Origin: Dryocosmus kuriphilus | Lineage: Eukaryota > Arthropoda > Insecta > Hymenoptera > Cynipidae | Reading direction: 5' to 3' | NCBI GenBank assembly: GCA_038277395.1 | Contig: CM076193.1 | Location: forward strand, 179,170,469 to 179,234,468 | Length of the DNA stretch: 64,000 bases | Part shown: piece by piece, positions 1 to 10,850 of the stretch | Numbering within the stretch: the stretch's first letter is position 1 | Layout: each line of letters begins with the position of its first letter | Position numbers and translations under genes: made by a program | Notes under the pieces: model-generated | Told to the model about the DNA's origin: nothing | Database searches by the model: none | The model's input: the letters and a program-made list of their open reading frames with translations, nothing else

Positions 1-240
1 GACGAAAAAGAAAATTCCCGAAAACAAAAATTGACGAATTATAAAATTTCCAAAATTTAGAGCAACGACAATATTTGTAATTATCGGAAAATAGAAACCT
101 AGATTGATGCAAATAACAAATTAAAAAATATCCGAAGGTAAAATTTGCAGAATTATAAAATTAGTGAATTATAATATTAACGAATTATAAAATTACCTAA
201 TTATTAATTTCCGCAAAATTCTTAAATTTGCGGAATGTAT
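1..240 (+). repeat. AT-rich satellite fragment (376-bp family)
   Basis: This stretch carries the same ordered phrases (cgaattataaaatt, a taattatcg(g)aaaaata block, atgcaaataacaaatt, aatatccga, aattataatattaacg) as the tandem array at 51.8-53.7 kb, in the same orientation. It looks like a partial copy of that dispersed satellite. It ends in an (AT)n microsatellite at about 238-262. No coding potential was seen. Confidence 0.6.
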
Positions 241-323
241 ATATATATATATATATATATATGTTTAGCCGTTTATTCGAGCCCGAAAAATACGTCAAAT
301 CGATCTTATCAAGCCCGAAATGG

Positions 324-355
324 CGTTGTCAGACCCGGTTTCGGGCCTGACAACG
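324..355. other. Near-perfect 32-bp hairpin
   Basis: A 9-bp stem (CGTTGTCAG with CTGACAACG), one a/c mismatch, a 4-bp inner stem (CCCG with CGGG) and a GTTT loop are visible directly. A half-matching gcccgaaa/tttcgggc pair lies just upstream and within it. It could be the centre of a decayed palindromic element; no host function can be assigned. Confidence 0.6.
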
Positions 356-359
356 ATTC

Positions 360-1614
360 TTCATGTATTCAGTGACATAATGCCTACTGAAGTGTTTTAG
401 CAAAGTTTCAGCTGGGTCTGATTTTGCGGTCACATGTAATATTATATAACATTTTAGTTCAAGCTACCTCACACAGGGGCCGCAACTATCGATATACGGA
501 TACTGTATAAGTTCGTATATGTAGCTCCGATCTTACGAGGATCAAATTCAGGCAACATTGTAAAATATATGTGAATACGTTCTTCTAATCTTATCAATCC
601 CAAGCTACCAAACTAAAAAGAACTAGAACTAATTACTAGAACTAGAATTAATCGTTAAAAAGTATTGAACGATTTTTGGGTGCAAATTCGGGATGGAACT
701 TTGTAGAGATTAGAAAAGGAAAATAATTTTTCTAATTTGTGAGATTATAATTTTATTACTAATAATAATAATATTTCACAATAATCAATACATATAACCA
801 TTTTATAATAATGTAAGGTTTTAATTTTAAGATATAGATTAAACAATACTTGGGCAACATCATATTTTATGTATATCTTATATATATACAATCAACTAAA
901 ATAAGAAATATTTGAAAGAAGATATCAACGCATCCAGACAAAATAATTTAATGTAACGTAACGTTTCATCACTCAGCTGAGAGGCCTCATCAGACAGTAA
1001 TATAAGAGTTAAATCTAAAGAAAATAAAAAAATTCACCTTAGAAATAAGAATACACATCAGAAAGCAGAAGCAAAAAGATTGTAGAAGGTAAAACTTACC
1101 AAAGATATGTTAAGTTAGAATTTTGGAGTCATGTTGTCAAAAAGACTCAGAACGGATTTTGCAAATTTTGTTAGAAAGTAAAAAAGTTGTCAGTCTTGTC
1201 AGTACTCAAATGCATCTAAAAAATAATAAAACCGAAGAAAAATAAGTAAAATTTAGAAACATTTTTATTTTGGGTTAGGATTGTTTTAAGTATGTAAGAA
1301 CTAAGATAGTTACCTTGTAAGAATTAGAAGATATTTGGAAAAGACGGATGATAATAAAAGTGAGAGGCCCATAATAGCTATTTTAAATTAGTTAAATAAA
1401 TATTGTAAGAAATAATGAAACTTTAAAAATGTGAAATTGGCAATGAGTACATAGCCGTGATGAGATGGTTTTAGTACTGACCAAATGGAGTAGATTCATA
1501 CAGTTAAAAGGTTATAAGTGAGAAAATGTAAGCGCCAAAATTCAAAAAGGTATGAACCTCCCGAAGTCAAAAGGGGATACGCATGGATTAAGCGTGAGAA
1601 GAATTGTCCAGAAC
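360..1614. other. AT-rich intergenic stretch, no gene seen
   Basis: No supportable reading frame was found. The only structure noted is a minus-strand hammerhead-like string at 961-993 (CTGATGAGG, a short palindromic stem, then GATGAAACG), which resembles the decayed 3' regions of Penelope-like elements but does not close a convincing stem II. A short TA-rich run lies at about 875-895. Confidence 0.45.
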
Positions 1615-1646
1615 GTCAATTTTAAAAATTATTCAAATGTTAATAT

Positions 1647-2392
1647 TAAGAACCGATATTTGAAGAGAATTTCAAAACGCATCTTTTCTTCTTTTTGCAA
1701 AATTTTGTAGCTTTTTTAGTTTTTGAAATAATTGGAAAAAAGTAGATTTTTTGATAACAAAAAATTTTTATCTTTTTTTAACTTCAACTCGCCCTAACTT
1801 AGCCAATTTTCAGAATTTTATGCTTTGACTAGTGAAAGATCACGTGCCTAAGTCTTCTAAGACTAACTAAAAAAGAAAAAAGTAAATATTGTTATAAACA
1901 AAAAAGTTGTTAATTATTTGTTTAGACATTGTAAAAATTATGAAATATAATATTCAAGCGCTTCGTTTAGCGAGCCAATTTTGAGCAACGATATACTTCC
2001 TGTGAGAGAGTTGTGGAAGAATGTTGAAAGAAGTTTTTTAGAAAGTTTGACATCAATCGAATTGATGTTTTAAAAATTATTAATATTTCAAAACGCAAAC
2101 GGCTGGACGTCTGTTGCGTGGAATGTACCGAGAATCCACACGACGTGAAATGCCACTCTCGCTACATTTTGCCATCAACAGTAATGAAAATTTTTGCAAT
2201 TCATATGTTTAAATATTGAATAATACCAAAGTTTAATAATTAAATGTGTTAATAACTTAACGCACTTTAATAATAATTATTGAAAATCCTTATTTGTTGT
2301 TGGGTTGAGTGCACGTGCTATAGCTAATGCAGCTTTTAGCGAAAATTTTGAAGGTCATGCAGGCCAACCTTAACAAACTGTTATTATGGTTA
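1647..2392 (+). repeat. Left terminal inverted repeat (~745 bp)
   Basis: This arm reads from TAAGAACCGATATTTG inward to ctgttattatggtt. Its reverse complement recurs at 5531-6272 with scattered substitutions and small indels (for example gagaatccacac here against gagtccacacg in the other arm). Divergence of several percent suggests an old insertion. Confidence 0.85.
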
Positions 2393-2570
2393 GCTGTCCT
2401 TCTTGTAAAGAAAGAAACTATAATGTAACAGCCATATTTTGGCAAAGAAATTAAAAAGGGCTATTTCTGTCATAAGCAGTACACATTTACTTTTATTAAG
2501 TATTCTTGCGGTGAGGAATGGTTTTAGTAATATTTTAAAAATTGGATTTCTCTGCGTGAAGAATTAGAAA

Positions 2571-5422
2571 ATGAGTCGAGGCAGAAAAAGAAGTAGGACT
2601 GAAAGTTCGTGGAATAAGGATAAAAAGAAATGTGACAAAAATAAGGTAAAATCGAAATTCGTCCATGTTCGCCATTAAAAAGTAAATTTTAAACTTTTTT
2701 CATCATAATTTTCGTATTTTCAATACTTTATTTTAAAATTAATTTTACTTCTAAAAGATTCTTCTACATGGGTACTGGACTTAAATAATTTTCTAATGCT
2801 AAATTTTTATCGATTACTGGTCCAAATAATTTTTTGGAGAAACGAGAAAAAATCTACCTCGGGATTCCTAGAATATTTTTTTTTTATATTTCAGGGAAAA
2901 CAGTATATCACTAAGTCAAAAATTGGTGAAAACAGTGTAACCTTGAAAACAGTTGCAGAGAGATCCTTCAAAGTTGCACAGTCTTGCTGTGGAGATAAAT
3001 GTTTTGAGAAGATTTCATTGGATCTACAAAAAACATTACATAAAAGATTTTGAGATCTGGGTGATTATCATAAACAAAATTTTCTTCTTCGTGAAATGCT
3101 AAAATGTAATGATCCTGATGAAACGGAAGCCAAGGAAAAACTTCGCTTAATCAAATGGACGTATTTATTCCCTACTGAAGAAAATAACATTACAGTTTGT
3201 AAAACTTTTTTCTGTAATTTTCTGCGTTTAGGTAAAAAATGAGTTGAAACCGTTCAAAAAAAAACTCTTCAATAATCAGTCTTTGGCAAATTTAGGAGGT
3301 GGACGACGCGAAAATCAGGTTAAGTTATCAGAAAATATTAAGCAAATGATACTGAAGCATTTTGAATCAATTCTACATAAATGTTCACATTATAAACGCA
3401 ATTCGACTGGTTTAAAATACTTTGAAAATCCAGCTCTAAATTTAGAGACTCTTTACACATTGTTTGGAGAATATTTTCCCCAAAATGCAAGTGGGGAAAA
3501 ACTGCCAATAATTGAATGCACGTACAGTAATTTTTTTAACTATTTCAGTGGATTAACGTTTAAATTACCTCGAACTGACATATGCAACATTTGTTATAAA
3601 AGCGAAACTGATGGTGTAGAAGACCAAGAAACCATAAAGCACAAGGAGAATGCTCAAAGCTACTTTGCGTAAAAAAAACAATTCCTTTGTAACAAAAGGA
3701 GTCTTGGCTGCGAGTTTGATTTTGCACAAAATTTGCCCTTGCCAAAATTACCAGTTTCTGATCAGTTTTATCGACGTTTACTATGGCTTTTTCTATTCAA
3801 TGTGCATATACACAATACGAACAAAAGTTTTATGTTTTCTTTTCTCGAAGGGCTTGCAAAAAAGAGTGCAAGTATTGTCTGTAGTTTTATTCAGTACGCC
3901 ATATTGAATGAATATGATAAAATGAAGCACCGCAGCATAACTCTTTTTTCGGATGGATGTCCTGGACAAAATAAAAATTACACGGTGCTTAATTTTTTAA
4001 TTTTGCTATCCATTCATTTGCAATCAGAAATACATTATGTATTTCCAGTTCGAGGCCATTCATTCAACTAGTGCGATAAAAATTTGGGTACATATTCCCA
4101 AAAATTAAAAAGAATAGAAAAAATAGAAACTTCTGCTGAATATGTGGAACTGATTCGTAATGCTCGTAAGCCTTCCTTCACAATGAATGTTAAAAATTGG
4201 AGTAATCCAATTTTTCCTCTAACACGGGCTTAGCACAACATGCATGGAATTCAGATCATTTTTTTTATTTTGATTTCAAAAACATTAAAATTTAGGTAAA
4301 GAAAAAAATACATTTAAAAGACGGATTTTAGAATCCATTTTTATTAACAAATTTAAAAAATCTTCCATAAATTTAATAGCCGAAACACTAAACATTAATA
4401 AGATATATCAAGGTATCACCAAATGAAACATTTTCACTGTTCAAATTTCCCGCCTCCTCATCCGTATTGAATAGGTGAACCATATTTTTCCTTGAGAATG
4501 TAATATAGTTTTATACCACATGTCACCGGATTTTAATGCTCTTTCTTCAATGTACTTCGTTCCATAACCTAAGTTCTTTTATTTACAAAAATGTAATTTT
4601 TCACTTAAGTTCTTAGTCTCTCAAAATTTTTGGGAGAGACTAAGTTTTAATATTCATATTATGGTCATTATATATAATTAAGGGAAAACATTTTAATGTC
4701 TAATATTACTCTAAATTTTGGACCCTCTATGATTGAGGCAAAGGATTGGACTCGTTCAACAACGTTTCCTTTTATTTTCGACAGGTTTGTGTTTTTTTTT
4801 TGGTCCTTTTATTTGTTTTTTGCTGTTAAATTCGTAACCTCTTTTTGTATTTTAGAATTTTTAGACTTGAAAAAGGCCAACATGATTTCGGCCGAAACGT
4901 TGTCAATAATAAATGGAGTTTTAATGGCCTACTCTTTTATTTTATTATGAGTTTTTTAATCGACCGTCTAGACAAATTATATATTTTTTAAACATTTTCC
5001 TTCATTTTTTGGAAAATTGTTAATTATCATATGGATTCCTTCACAACGATTGATTCATGCGAAGACATTTTGCAAGATTTTGAAAAATCTTTCAAAGGTA
5101 ATATGAAAAATCCAAGCAAGCTACAGATCAGTAAAGCTTTTGTTATACATTTTTTTCCCGATGGAAAAGTCAATGTCTATAATAACTACGAATTAAAAAC
5201 CCCAACTTCTTTTTCTTTTACACCTAAGATTCAGCTAATAAACCTAAAAAAAGTTTTTCTCCACATCCAATCGGTATTAAAGCTGCTAAAGTGAAGGACG
5301 CGCAAAGCCTCTTCAATTATTTGAGTGCTTCTGGGAAAAGATTCTTCAAAAATTATTTTCAAAATATTGATCAAAAGAATCAAAACGTAGAAGATACAGA
5401 AGGCAGTGAGGATGAGGAGTAA
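2571..5422 (+). pseudogene. Transposase of the long-TIR element (inactivated)
   Basis: Exon 1 (2571-2645) starts MSRGRKRSRTESSW and ends at a GTAAAA donor; a 249-bp intron ends at TTTCAG (2894) and exon 2 opens in frame with GKQYITK. The body has a Cys pair in DICNICYK, then FAQNLPLPKLPVSDQFYRR, then FSDGCPGQNKN and VRGHSF. This order is typical of an arthropod transposase-like family with an RNase H-type core, known to me from memory. It is dead: stops at 3051-3053 (TGA), about 3240 (TGA), 3670-3672 (TAA) and 4069-4071 (TAG), a frameshift in the A-run near 3260, about 790 bp of extra sequence after 4234, and a frameshift near 5240. The C-terminal part (5031-5422) holds SKAFVIHFFPDGKVNVYNNYE and ends with an acidic tail before TAA. 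Confidence 0.75.
4240..5030 (+). mobile_element. Probable insertion or intron with Penelope-like 3' remnant
   Basis: This segment separates the central and C-terminal parts of the transposase and matches neither. At 4870-4905 it has GGCC, an 11-base spacer, then GGCCGAAACGTTGTC, the pattern seen in Penelope-like 3' ends with degenerate hammerhead motifs; the first core box reads CTTGAAA rather than CTGATGA. It could be an old insertion or an enlarged intron. I saw no clear target duplication or splice-site pair. Confidence 0.4.
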
Positions 5423-5530
5423 ATTAATGTACAAAGACTGCGTATTTGACTCATTCCTTTTCAGAAATTAATTATGTTTCTCATATTTATGTGTATTTTT
5501 TTTTGCATTATTAAGTAAAAAAAAATAATA

Positions 5531-6272
5531 AACCATAATAACAGTTTGTTTTGGTTGGCCTGCATGACCTTCAAAATGTTCGCTAAAGCTGCATTAGCTA
5601 CAGCACGTTCACTCAACCCAACAGCAAATAAGGATTTTCAATAATTATTATTAAAGTGCGTTAAGTTATTAACACATTTAATTATTACACTTTGGTATTA
5701 TTCAATATTTAAACATATGAATTGCAAAAACTTTCATCATTGTTGATGGCAAAATGTAGCGAGAGTGGCATTTCACGTCGTGTGGACTCTCGTACATTCC
5801 ACGCACCAGACGTTCAGCCGTTTGCGTCTTGAAATATTAATAGTTTTTACACCATCAATTCGATTGATGTCAAACTTTCTAAAAAAATTTTTTCAACATT
5901 CATCCCTTTCTCACTGGAAGTTTATCCTTGCCCAAAATTCACTCGCGAAACGAAGCGCTTGAAGATTATAATTCATGATTTTTACAATATCTAAACATAT
6001 AATTAACAACTTTTTTGTTTTTATAACAATATTTACTTTTTTCTTTTTTATTTAGTCCTAGAAGACTTAAACACGTGATCTTTTATTAATTAAAGCAAAA
6101 AATTCTGAAAATTGGCTAAGTTAGTGTGAGTTGAAGTTAAAAAAAAGATTAAAATTTTTTGTTTTTAAAAAATCTACTTTTTTCCAATTATTTCAAAAAC
6201 TAAAAAGGCTACAAAATTTTTCAAAAGGAAGAAAAGATGCGTTTTGAAATTCTCTACAAATATCGGTTCTTA
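5531..6272 (-). repeat. Right terminal inverted repeat (~745 bp)
   Basis: This is the reverse complement partner of 1647-2392. It reads inward from GGTTCTTA (reverse of TAAGAACC) and ends at aaccataataacag next to the transposase 3' flank. Its outer end supplies the last few codons of the neighbouring minus-strand Penelope reading frame. Confidence 0.85.
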
Positions 6273-7195
6273 AAATTGACATTGTAAAATTGATGGTCGG
6301 TAGTTTTATTGAAAGCACTATTACCCCTCTTCTTTATATAAATCATTTCGACAAACAAACGTTTATAAAAATTTTGTTCTTTATGTAGGATCTTTATATC
6401 ATCCCATTTCATAAAGGAAGAATCACCGTTGTGATCTGCATGAATATGTTTTGCTATTTTTTTTCTATTTTTAATACAATGTTGGACATTTTTCAGATGT
6501 TCGTTTCTTCTAGCATCCAAAGATCTTTTGGTTTGGCCAATGTATGATAAGCCACAAGAACAGTTGAGTTCACAAACAACATTACATTGATCAAGTTTAC
6601 TTATAGGGTCTTTTCCTAGTTTAATGAAAACATCAAATTTTGAATCTATTTTAAAAATAGTATTTATATTGAAATCAGAAAAAAGTCTACGAATGGGATA
6701 TGAGATGTCAGGATAAAAATTGAAAGACACATAAGTTTTATCAGTTATTATGTTGTTAGTATTAATAAGATTTTGATTTGGCGTAGAATTATTCATATTA
6801 ATTTGGAAGAGTCTATTTTTAATATGTTTTTCGGTGAAATCATTAGGATAAATGTTATATTTTAAATGTTGCTTAACAACCAAAATGTTATTCTTATGGA
6901 AGGATTTAGCAGAGAGTAAAATAGCTGAGTCTATTAAATTTTTTATAATACCAATTTTTTGGTGAATGGGATGGTTCGAAAAGAAGTTAAGTAGTCTACC
7001 AGAATGTGTCTTTTCTATAACAGTTTGTAATAATCTTGTTAGCATCGTCTCTAATAATTTTTAGGCTTAAAAAATTAATTGAATTATCGATTTCAATTTC
7101 ATGTGTAAATTGTAGTCTATCATGATAACTATTGAAAAATTGAATAGTATATTGAATCTTATTCTTAGGAATAATAAGAAGTGTGTCATCAACAT
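6254..7195 (-). pseudogene. Penelope-like element, C-terminal half with GIY-YIG endonuclease
   Basis: The minus-strand frame carries the end of the reverse transcriptase (VDDTLLIIPKNK, then FTHEIEIDNSINFL) and, after a frameshift near 7015, a 263-residue stretch. That stretch has conserved Cys residues around CELNCSCG, then LSYIGQTKR and RRNEH at about residues 165-185, the signature of the GIY-YIG nuclease fused to Penelope-type RT. The nuclease nicks target DNA for retrotransposition. This half begins with a ~190-bp segment that repeats part of the other half (9461-9652), on the far side of a 2.27-kb insertion. The frameshift and the split make the element inactive. Confidence 0.85.
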
Positions 7196-7229
7196 CCCGT
7201 GTACAAAAAGCCCCACTTGGCCCCACTAC

Positions 7230-8260
7230 AACTAGGGTGCTAGTCTGGGGCTAGTCGGTGTTTTTTGTGTTTAAAAATCCTAATCGGTGGCTGATCGGGG
7301 GCAGGTCGGGCTATTTAAAAAGAATTAATTCTGTACGCGCGGTTATTTTCTGTTATCATTTCTAAGTAGGTTCTAGTCGGGAACTGGTAGGTGGCTAGTT
7401 GGTGTTTTTTGTTCAAAAATCCTAATCGGGGGCTGTTCGGGGACAAGTCGGGCAGTTTAAAAATAATTAATTCCGCGTACGCGTCTATTTTCTGTCAAAA
7501 TTTCTAGGTGGGTTCTAGTCGGGAACTGGTCGGTGGCTAGTTGGTGCTTTTTTGTTCAAAAATCCTAATCGGGGGCTGTTTGGGGACAAGTCGGGCAGTT
7601 TAAAAATAATTAATTCCGCGTACGCGTCCATTTTCTGTGAAAATTTCTAGGCGGGTTCTAGTCGGGAACTGGTCGGTGGCTAGTTGGTGCTTTTTTGTTC
7701 AAAAATCCTAATCGGGGGCTGTTTGGGGACAAGTCGGGCAGTTTAAAAATAATTAATTCCGCGTACGCGTCCATTTTCTGTGAAAATTTCTAGGCGGGTT
7801 CTAGTCGGGAACTGGTCGGTGGCTAGTTGGTGCTTTTTGTTTAAAAATCCTAATCGGGGGCTGGTCGGGGACAAGTCGGGCAGTTTAAAAATAATTAATT
7901 CCGCGTACGCGTCTATTTTCTGTCAAAATTTCTAGATGGGTTCTAGTCGGGAACTGGTCGGTGGCTAGTTGGTGCTTTTTTGTTCAAAAATCCTAATCGG
8001 GGGCTGTTCGAGGACAAGTCGGGCAGTTTAAAACTATTTAATTCCGCGTACGCGTCCATTTTCTGTGAAAATTTCTAGGCGGGTTCTAGTCGGGAACTGG
8101 TCGGTGGCTAGTTGGTGTTTTTTTGTTCAAAAATCCTAATCGGGGCCTGGTCGGGGACAAGTCGGGATATTAAAAAAAAATAATTAATTCCGTACGCGGC
8201 TATTTTCTGTCAACTTTCCTAGGCGAGTTCTAGTCGGGCACTGGTCGGCGACTTCACTTA
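7230..8260 (+). repeat. 143-bp tandem array, about 7 units
   Basis: The phrase TTCTAGTCGGGAACTGG (with variants) recurs at 7371, 7513, 7656, 7799, 7941, 8084 and 8228, giving a 142-144-bp period. Each unit holds a CTAGTCGG block, aaaaatcctaatcgggg, an AT stretch with aattaattccgcgtacgcg, and a tattttctgt block. The first and last units are the most diverged, as expected for array edges. Confidence 0.9.
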
Positions 8261-9200
8261 AATTTTAGCTCCATTTTTCACTTAAGAAAAGAGTAATTTC
8301 GATTTAAAAATTTTAATAATTTCAGAAAATGAAGCTGGCTTGTTGTGAAGTAAGATTCTTTTATATTTCAGAAAATCCAATATTTTAAGCATATATCCAA
8401 GTTTGCATTGAAAATTCGAATTAAGGACTGTCAGCTCGAGTGAAATCATTGAAATAAGAAGCTGAATTTCTTTTATATTGGATTTTATTACACGAGAAAT
8501 CATTAGGTCATTTTAATAATGTGCAGTAACGTATACAAAAATGTAAAACAGAAGTTTGTTTTAACATATTATTATTCATAAAAACAGATCATTGAATATA
8601 TTTTTTTAGTTCATTGGGGCATGCCAGCGACAAAATATCTTTCTGTACCATTCTGTTTTGCAAATGACATTCTTGCCAACTTATTCTTAATTGTAATTAC
8701 TTGTTGAGTTACAACTATTTTTTATGTTTTACTTTTCAGTTCCTACATTTGCAATTTACTTGGATCCATCCGGTCAGGGTTTAAGGGACTTGTAGGGGAG
8801 AAGTACCAGGAAGCTCCGCCAGATGGCAAATAGACTGGGCTCCCGCAAGCAAGGAGAAACGCCGGGTCTATAAAGGCGGCACGTTTCCCTGAGTAGACAC
8901 TTCCTTCGAGCTTCGGTTCAGGGAGTGTTACTATTTTCATTGGTTGGTGAAAGGGCTGGATATAGGCGTTCCCCTATATTCCGCTTCCGAATCCTACTAG
9001 GAAAATTTTTTTTGTGTAAAAGTCAAAAACACGGACATGACCGGATAGAATCCGGATTGATTCAATTCCGGCAGACAGTTCAAAAAACGCAAATGGCCGG
9101 ACACAATTCGAATTAATCAAATCCGGTAGACCGTACAAATCATCCTTAATTACGTATATATGTATAATTATATACATATATATAGCTGATAAATTCTATT
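8261..9200. other. Interior of the 2.27-kb element, no gene seen
   Basis: The segment is mostly AT-rich with no recognisable protein. A GC-richer block at 8750-8960 has a TCTATAAAGG string (8868-8877) and AGTGTTAC about 50 bp downstream, reminiscent of an LTR or promoter, but no LTR ends, primer site or second copy were found. At 9150-9184 there is a near-perfect AT palindrome (tatatatgtataattata...). Function is unknown. Confidence 0.35.
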
Positions 9201-9462
9201 TTTGGACCAGTTTCTTCGGGGCAGGTGTTTGGGCCGTACTAGCACCCGACTAGACCCCGACAAGAATATGCCGGGTTACCGGGCTAGCGCCTAACTAGAC
9301 CCCGACTAGGGTAAGTCGAATCAACTGACTAGCTCCCGACTAAACCACCGTGACGTTACTGGCCGTGGGCTGTACCAGTTGTCCCGACTAGCTCCTGACT
9401 TTAAGTGGGGCCAACTGGTCGGTAACCAGACTAGCATCCCATTTCAATTTCTACACGGGATG

Positions 9463-10161
9463 TGTCATTTCTATACCAGTTTGTAATAATCTTGTTAGCA
9501 TCGTCTCTAATAATTTTTAGGTTTAGAAAATTAATTGAATTATCGATTTCAATTTCATGTGTAAATTGTAGTCTATCATGATAACTATTGAAAAATTGAA
9601 TATTATGTTGAATCTTATTCTTAGGAATAATAAGAAGTGTGTCGTCAACATATCTAAGAAAAGCATGTATTTTAAAATCAATTTTTTTGAAAATATCAAT
9701 CTCCAAATCCTGTAAAACTATTTCAGCTAATATTTCTGAAATCGGAGAACCCATCGGAGTGCCGAATTTCTGACTATAAAATTTATTATTAAATTGAATT
9801 GAAAGAAATTCGAATTCATTAAAAAAGTTATGCTATTTTTAAATTCAATTAGTGGAATATTTGTAAATTTTTCAATATGTGACCATCTTTTTTCGATGCC
9901 ATCTAGAACTAGGTTTAGTGGAATGTTGGTAAACAATGAGGAAACATCTAGTGATAAAAAGATGTGGTTATTTGGAAATTTGATTTTTGTGATAGTATCA
10001 TGGAATGAAATAGAATTTTTGACAAAAGAATTTAATTTCGGAATTGAGTCAGTTAAGATTTGGTTTAAAGTTTTTGCAAGAAGATAAGTGGGAGAATTTA
10101 TACAAGAAAGAACAGGCCTAAGAGGCCTAACAGGCCTAACATTTAAGTTTTTTTTTTGCAA
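9463..10161 (-). pseudogene. Penelope-like element, reverse transcriptase half
   Basis: The minus-strand frame reads VLSCINSPTYLLAK, then HIFLSLDVSSLFTNIP (RT motif A region), then after a one-base frameshift around 9780-9800 FGTPMGSPISEILAEIV, and RYVDDTLLIIP (YVDD active site, motif C). These are the RT motifs of Penelope-like elements. The N-terminal domain is missing: the frame stops near 10161 beside a small aggcctaac repeat and the 140-bp satellite. It continues across the inserted element into the GIY-YIG half at 6254-7195. Confidence 0.85.
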
Positions 10162-10189
10162 TTTTGTTATTATTGTATATTTTCCTGTG

Positions 10190-10579
10190 CATACTCAAAT
10201 CGTCTGCCAATTGTCAAATCATTATTCTTGTGGATAAATTTCATAAAAATAGAATGGCAGACGCGAACTAATTGTTAAAAACTTAGACTAAATTTTTACC
10301 ACTTTGCTCGCGTCTGCTAACTATGTAAACATTATCAAAACGTCTGCGATTTTTTTTTAGTCATATAAAAATAATACCTTACGCATATTAAATTGGCAGA
10401 CACTAATTAATCATTACATAGTGTGATAAAATAATGCAGTTTTTAAAACTCACCGCGAACGCATGCGCATGTCGTAATCGTCTGCAAGGTTGTTTTTGAC
10501 GATTTTCACATAATTAATTATAAATCAGTTAAATGGGAGACGCGAACTTATTGTTTTAAAATGCTAATCTTTTTTGCAA
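10190..10579. repeat. ~140-bp satellite, left part
   Basis: The phrase gcagacgcgaactaattgtt or variants recurs at 10258, 10396 and 10540, and cgtctgc strings recur between them, giving a period near 140 bp. The same phrases resume at 15617 and 15758 beyond LINE E1, so E1 inserted into this array. Confidence 0.75.
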
Positions 10580-10596
10580 GGTAAATTTCTTATTCA

Positions 10597-10850
10597 GCTC
10601 AATGTTCATTTATACTCTCTCCCTTTTACGGGTTTAAGAGTCTTCACCAAACCATTACAAGTATCTATACATTTAATTCCTTATATCACACCTTATCGCT
10701 ATCTTATTGCTAATATATACAATCTTTCTTATTATCTACTCTTCTATTTCTGCGCTAGCGACCGGGACCAGGACTTTCGTTTCCTCTTGCCTTTACCAAT
10801 CTATCATTCATCTTTTCTTTCTCGACTCTACTTTATACTTTTACTTATAT
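10597..10850 (-). other. 3' UTR of LINE E1 with terminal hairpin
   Basis: The transcript-sense sequence contains CTCTTAAACCCGTAAAAGGG followed by AGAGAG close to the 3' end (10613-10640), able to fold as CCC/GGG plus CTCT/AGAG. E2 (23273-23284) and E4 (46633-46642) keep the same hairpin, and E3 has a variant. It is a likely RT recognition structure; that role is inferred. Confidence 0.6.

Larger units (their letters stand above)
1615..6280 (+). mobile_element. TIR DNA transposon with long inverted repeats and a dead transposase
   Basis: Two long inverted repeats of about 745 bp (1647-2392 and 5531-6272) bracket a plus-strand, multi-exon, broken transposase gene. The outer ends share TAAGAACCGATATTTG. 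A further GTCAATTTTAA string occurs outside both ends (1615-1625 and 6270-6280), separated on the left by about 21 extra bases, so the exact terminus is uncertain. I found no convincing target duplication. The right end abuts the C-terminal coding end of a Penelope-like element. The superfamily is not certain from sequence alone; the transposase has the RNase H-like style of large eukaryotic TIR transposons. Confidence 0.8.
7193..9462. mobile_element. Non-autonomous element with short TIRs and CTAGTCGG subterminal repeats
   Basis: The ends are inverted repeats, CATCCCGTGTACAAA at 7193 and its near complement (CATCCCGTGTAGAAA read from 9462), 14 of 15 bases matching. Many CTAGTCGG-type octamers occur in one orientation on the left and as CGACTAG on the right (9236-9430). 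A 143-bp tandem array fills the left third. No transposase reading frame is visible. It sits inside a Penelope-like coding sequence, flanked by direct copies of about 190 bp of that sequence. It looks like a DNA transposon derivative with transposase-binding repeats; the superfamily is not recognised. Confidence 0.65.

Noticed and set aside
961..993. Active hammerhead ribozyme
   Set aside because: CTGATGA and GAAAC are present but stem II does not pair properly; kept only as a decayed resemblance.
8743..8960. Solo LTR or protein-coding fragment
   Set aside because: There is a TATA-like string and AGTGTTAC, but no LTR termini, primer-binding site or second copy; the 65-codon frame has no recognisable domain.
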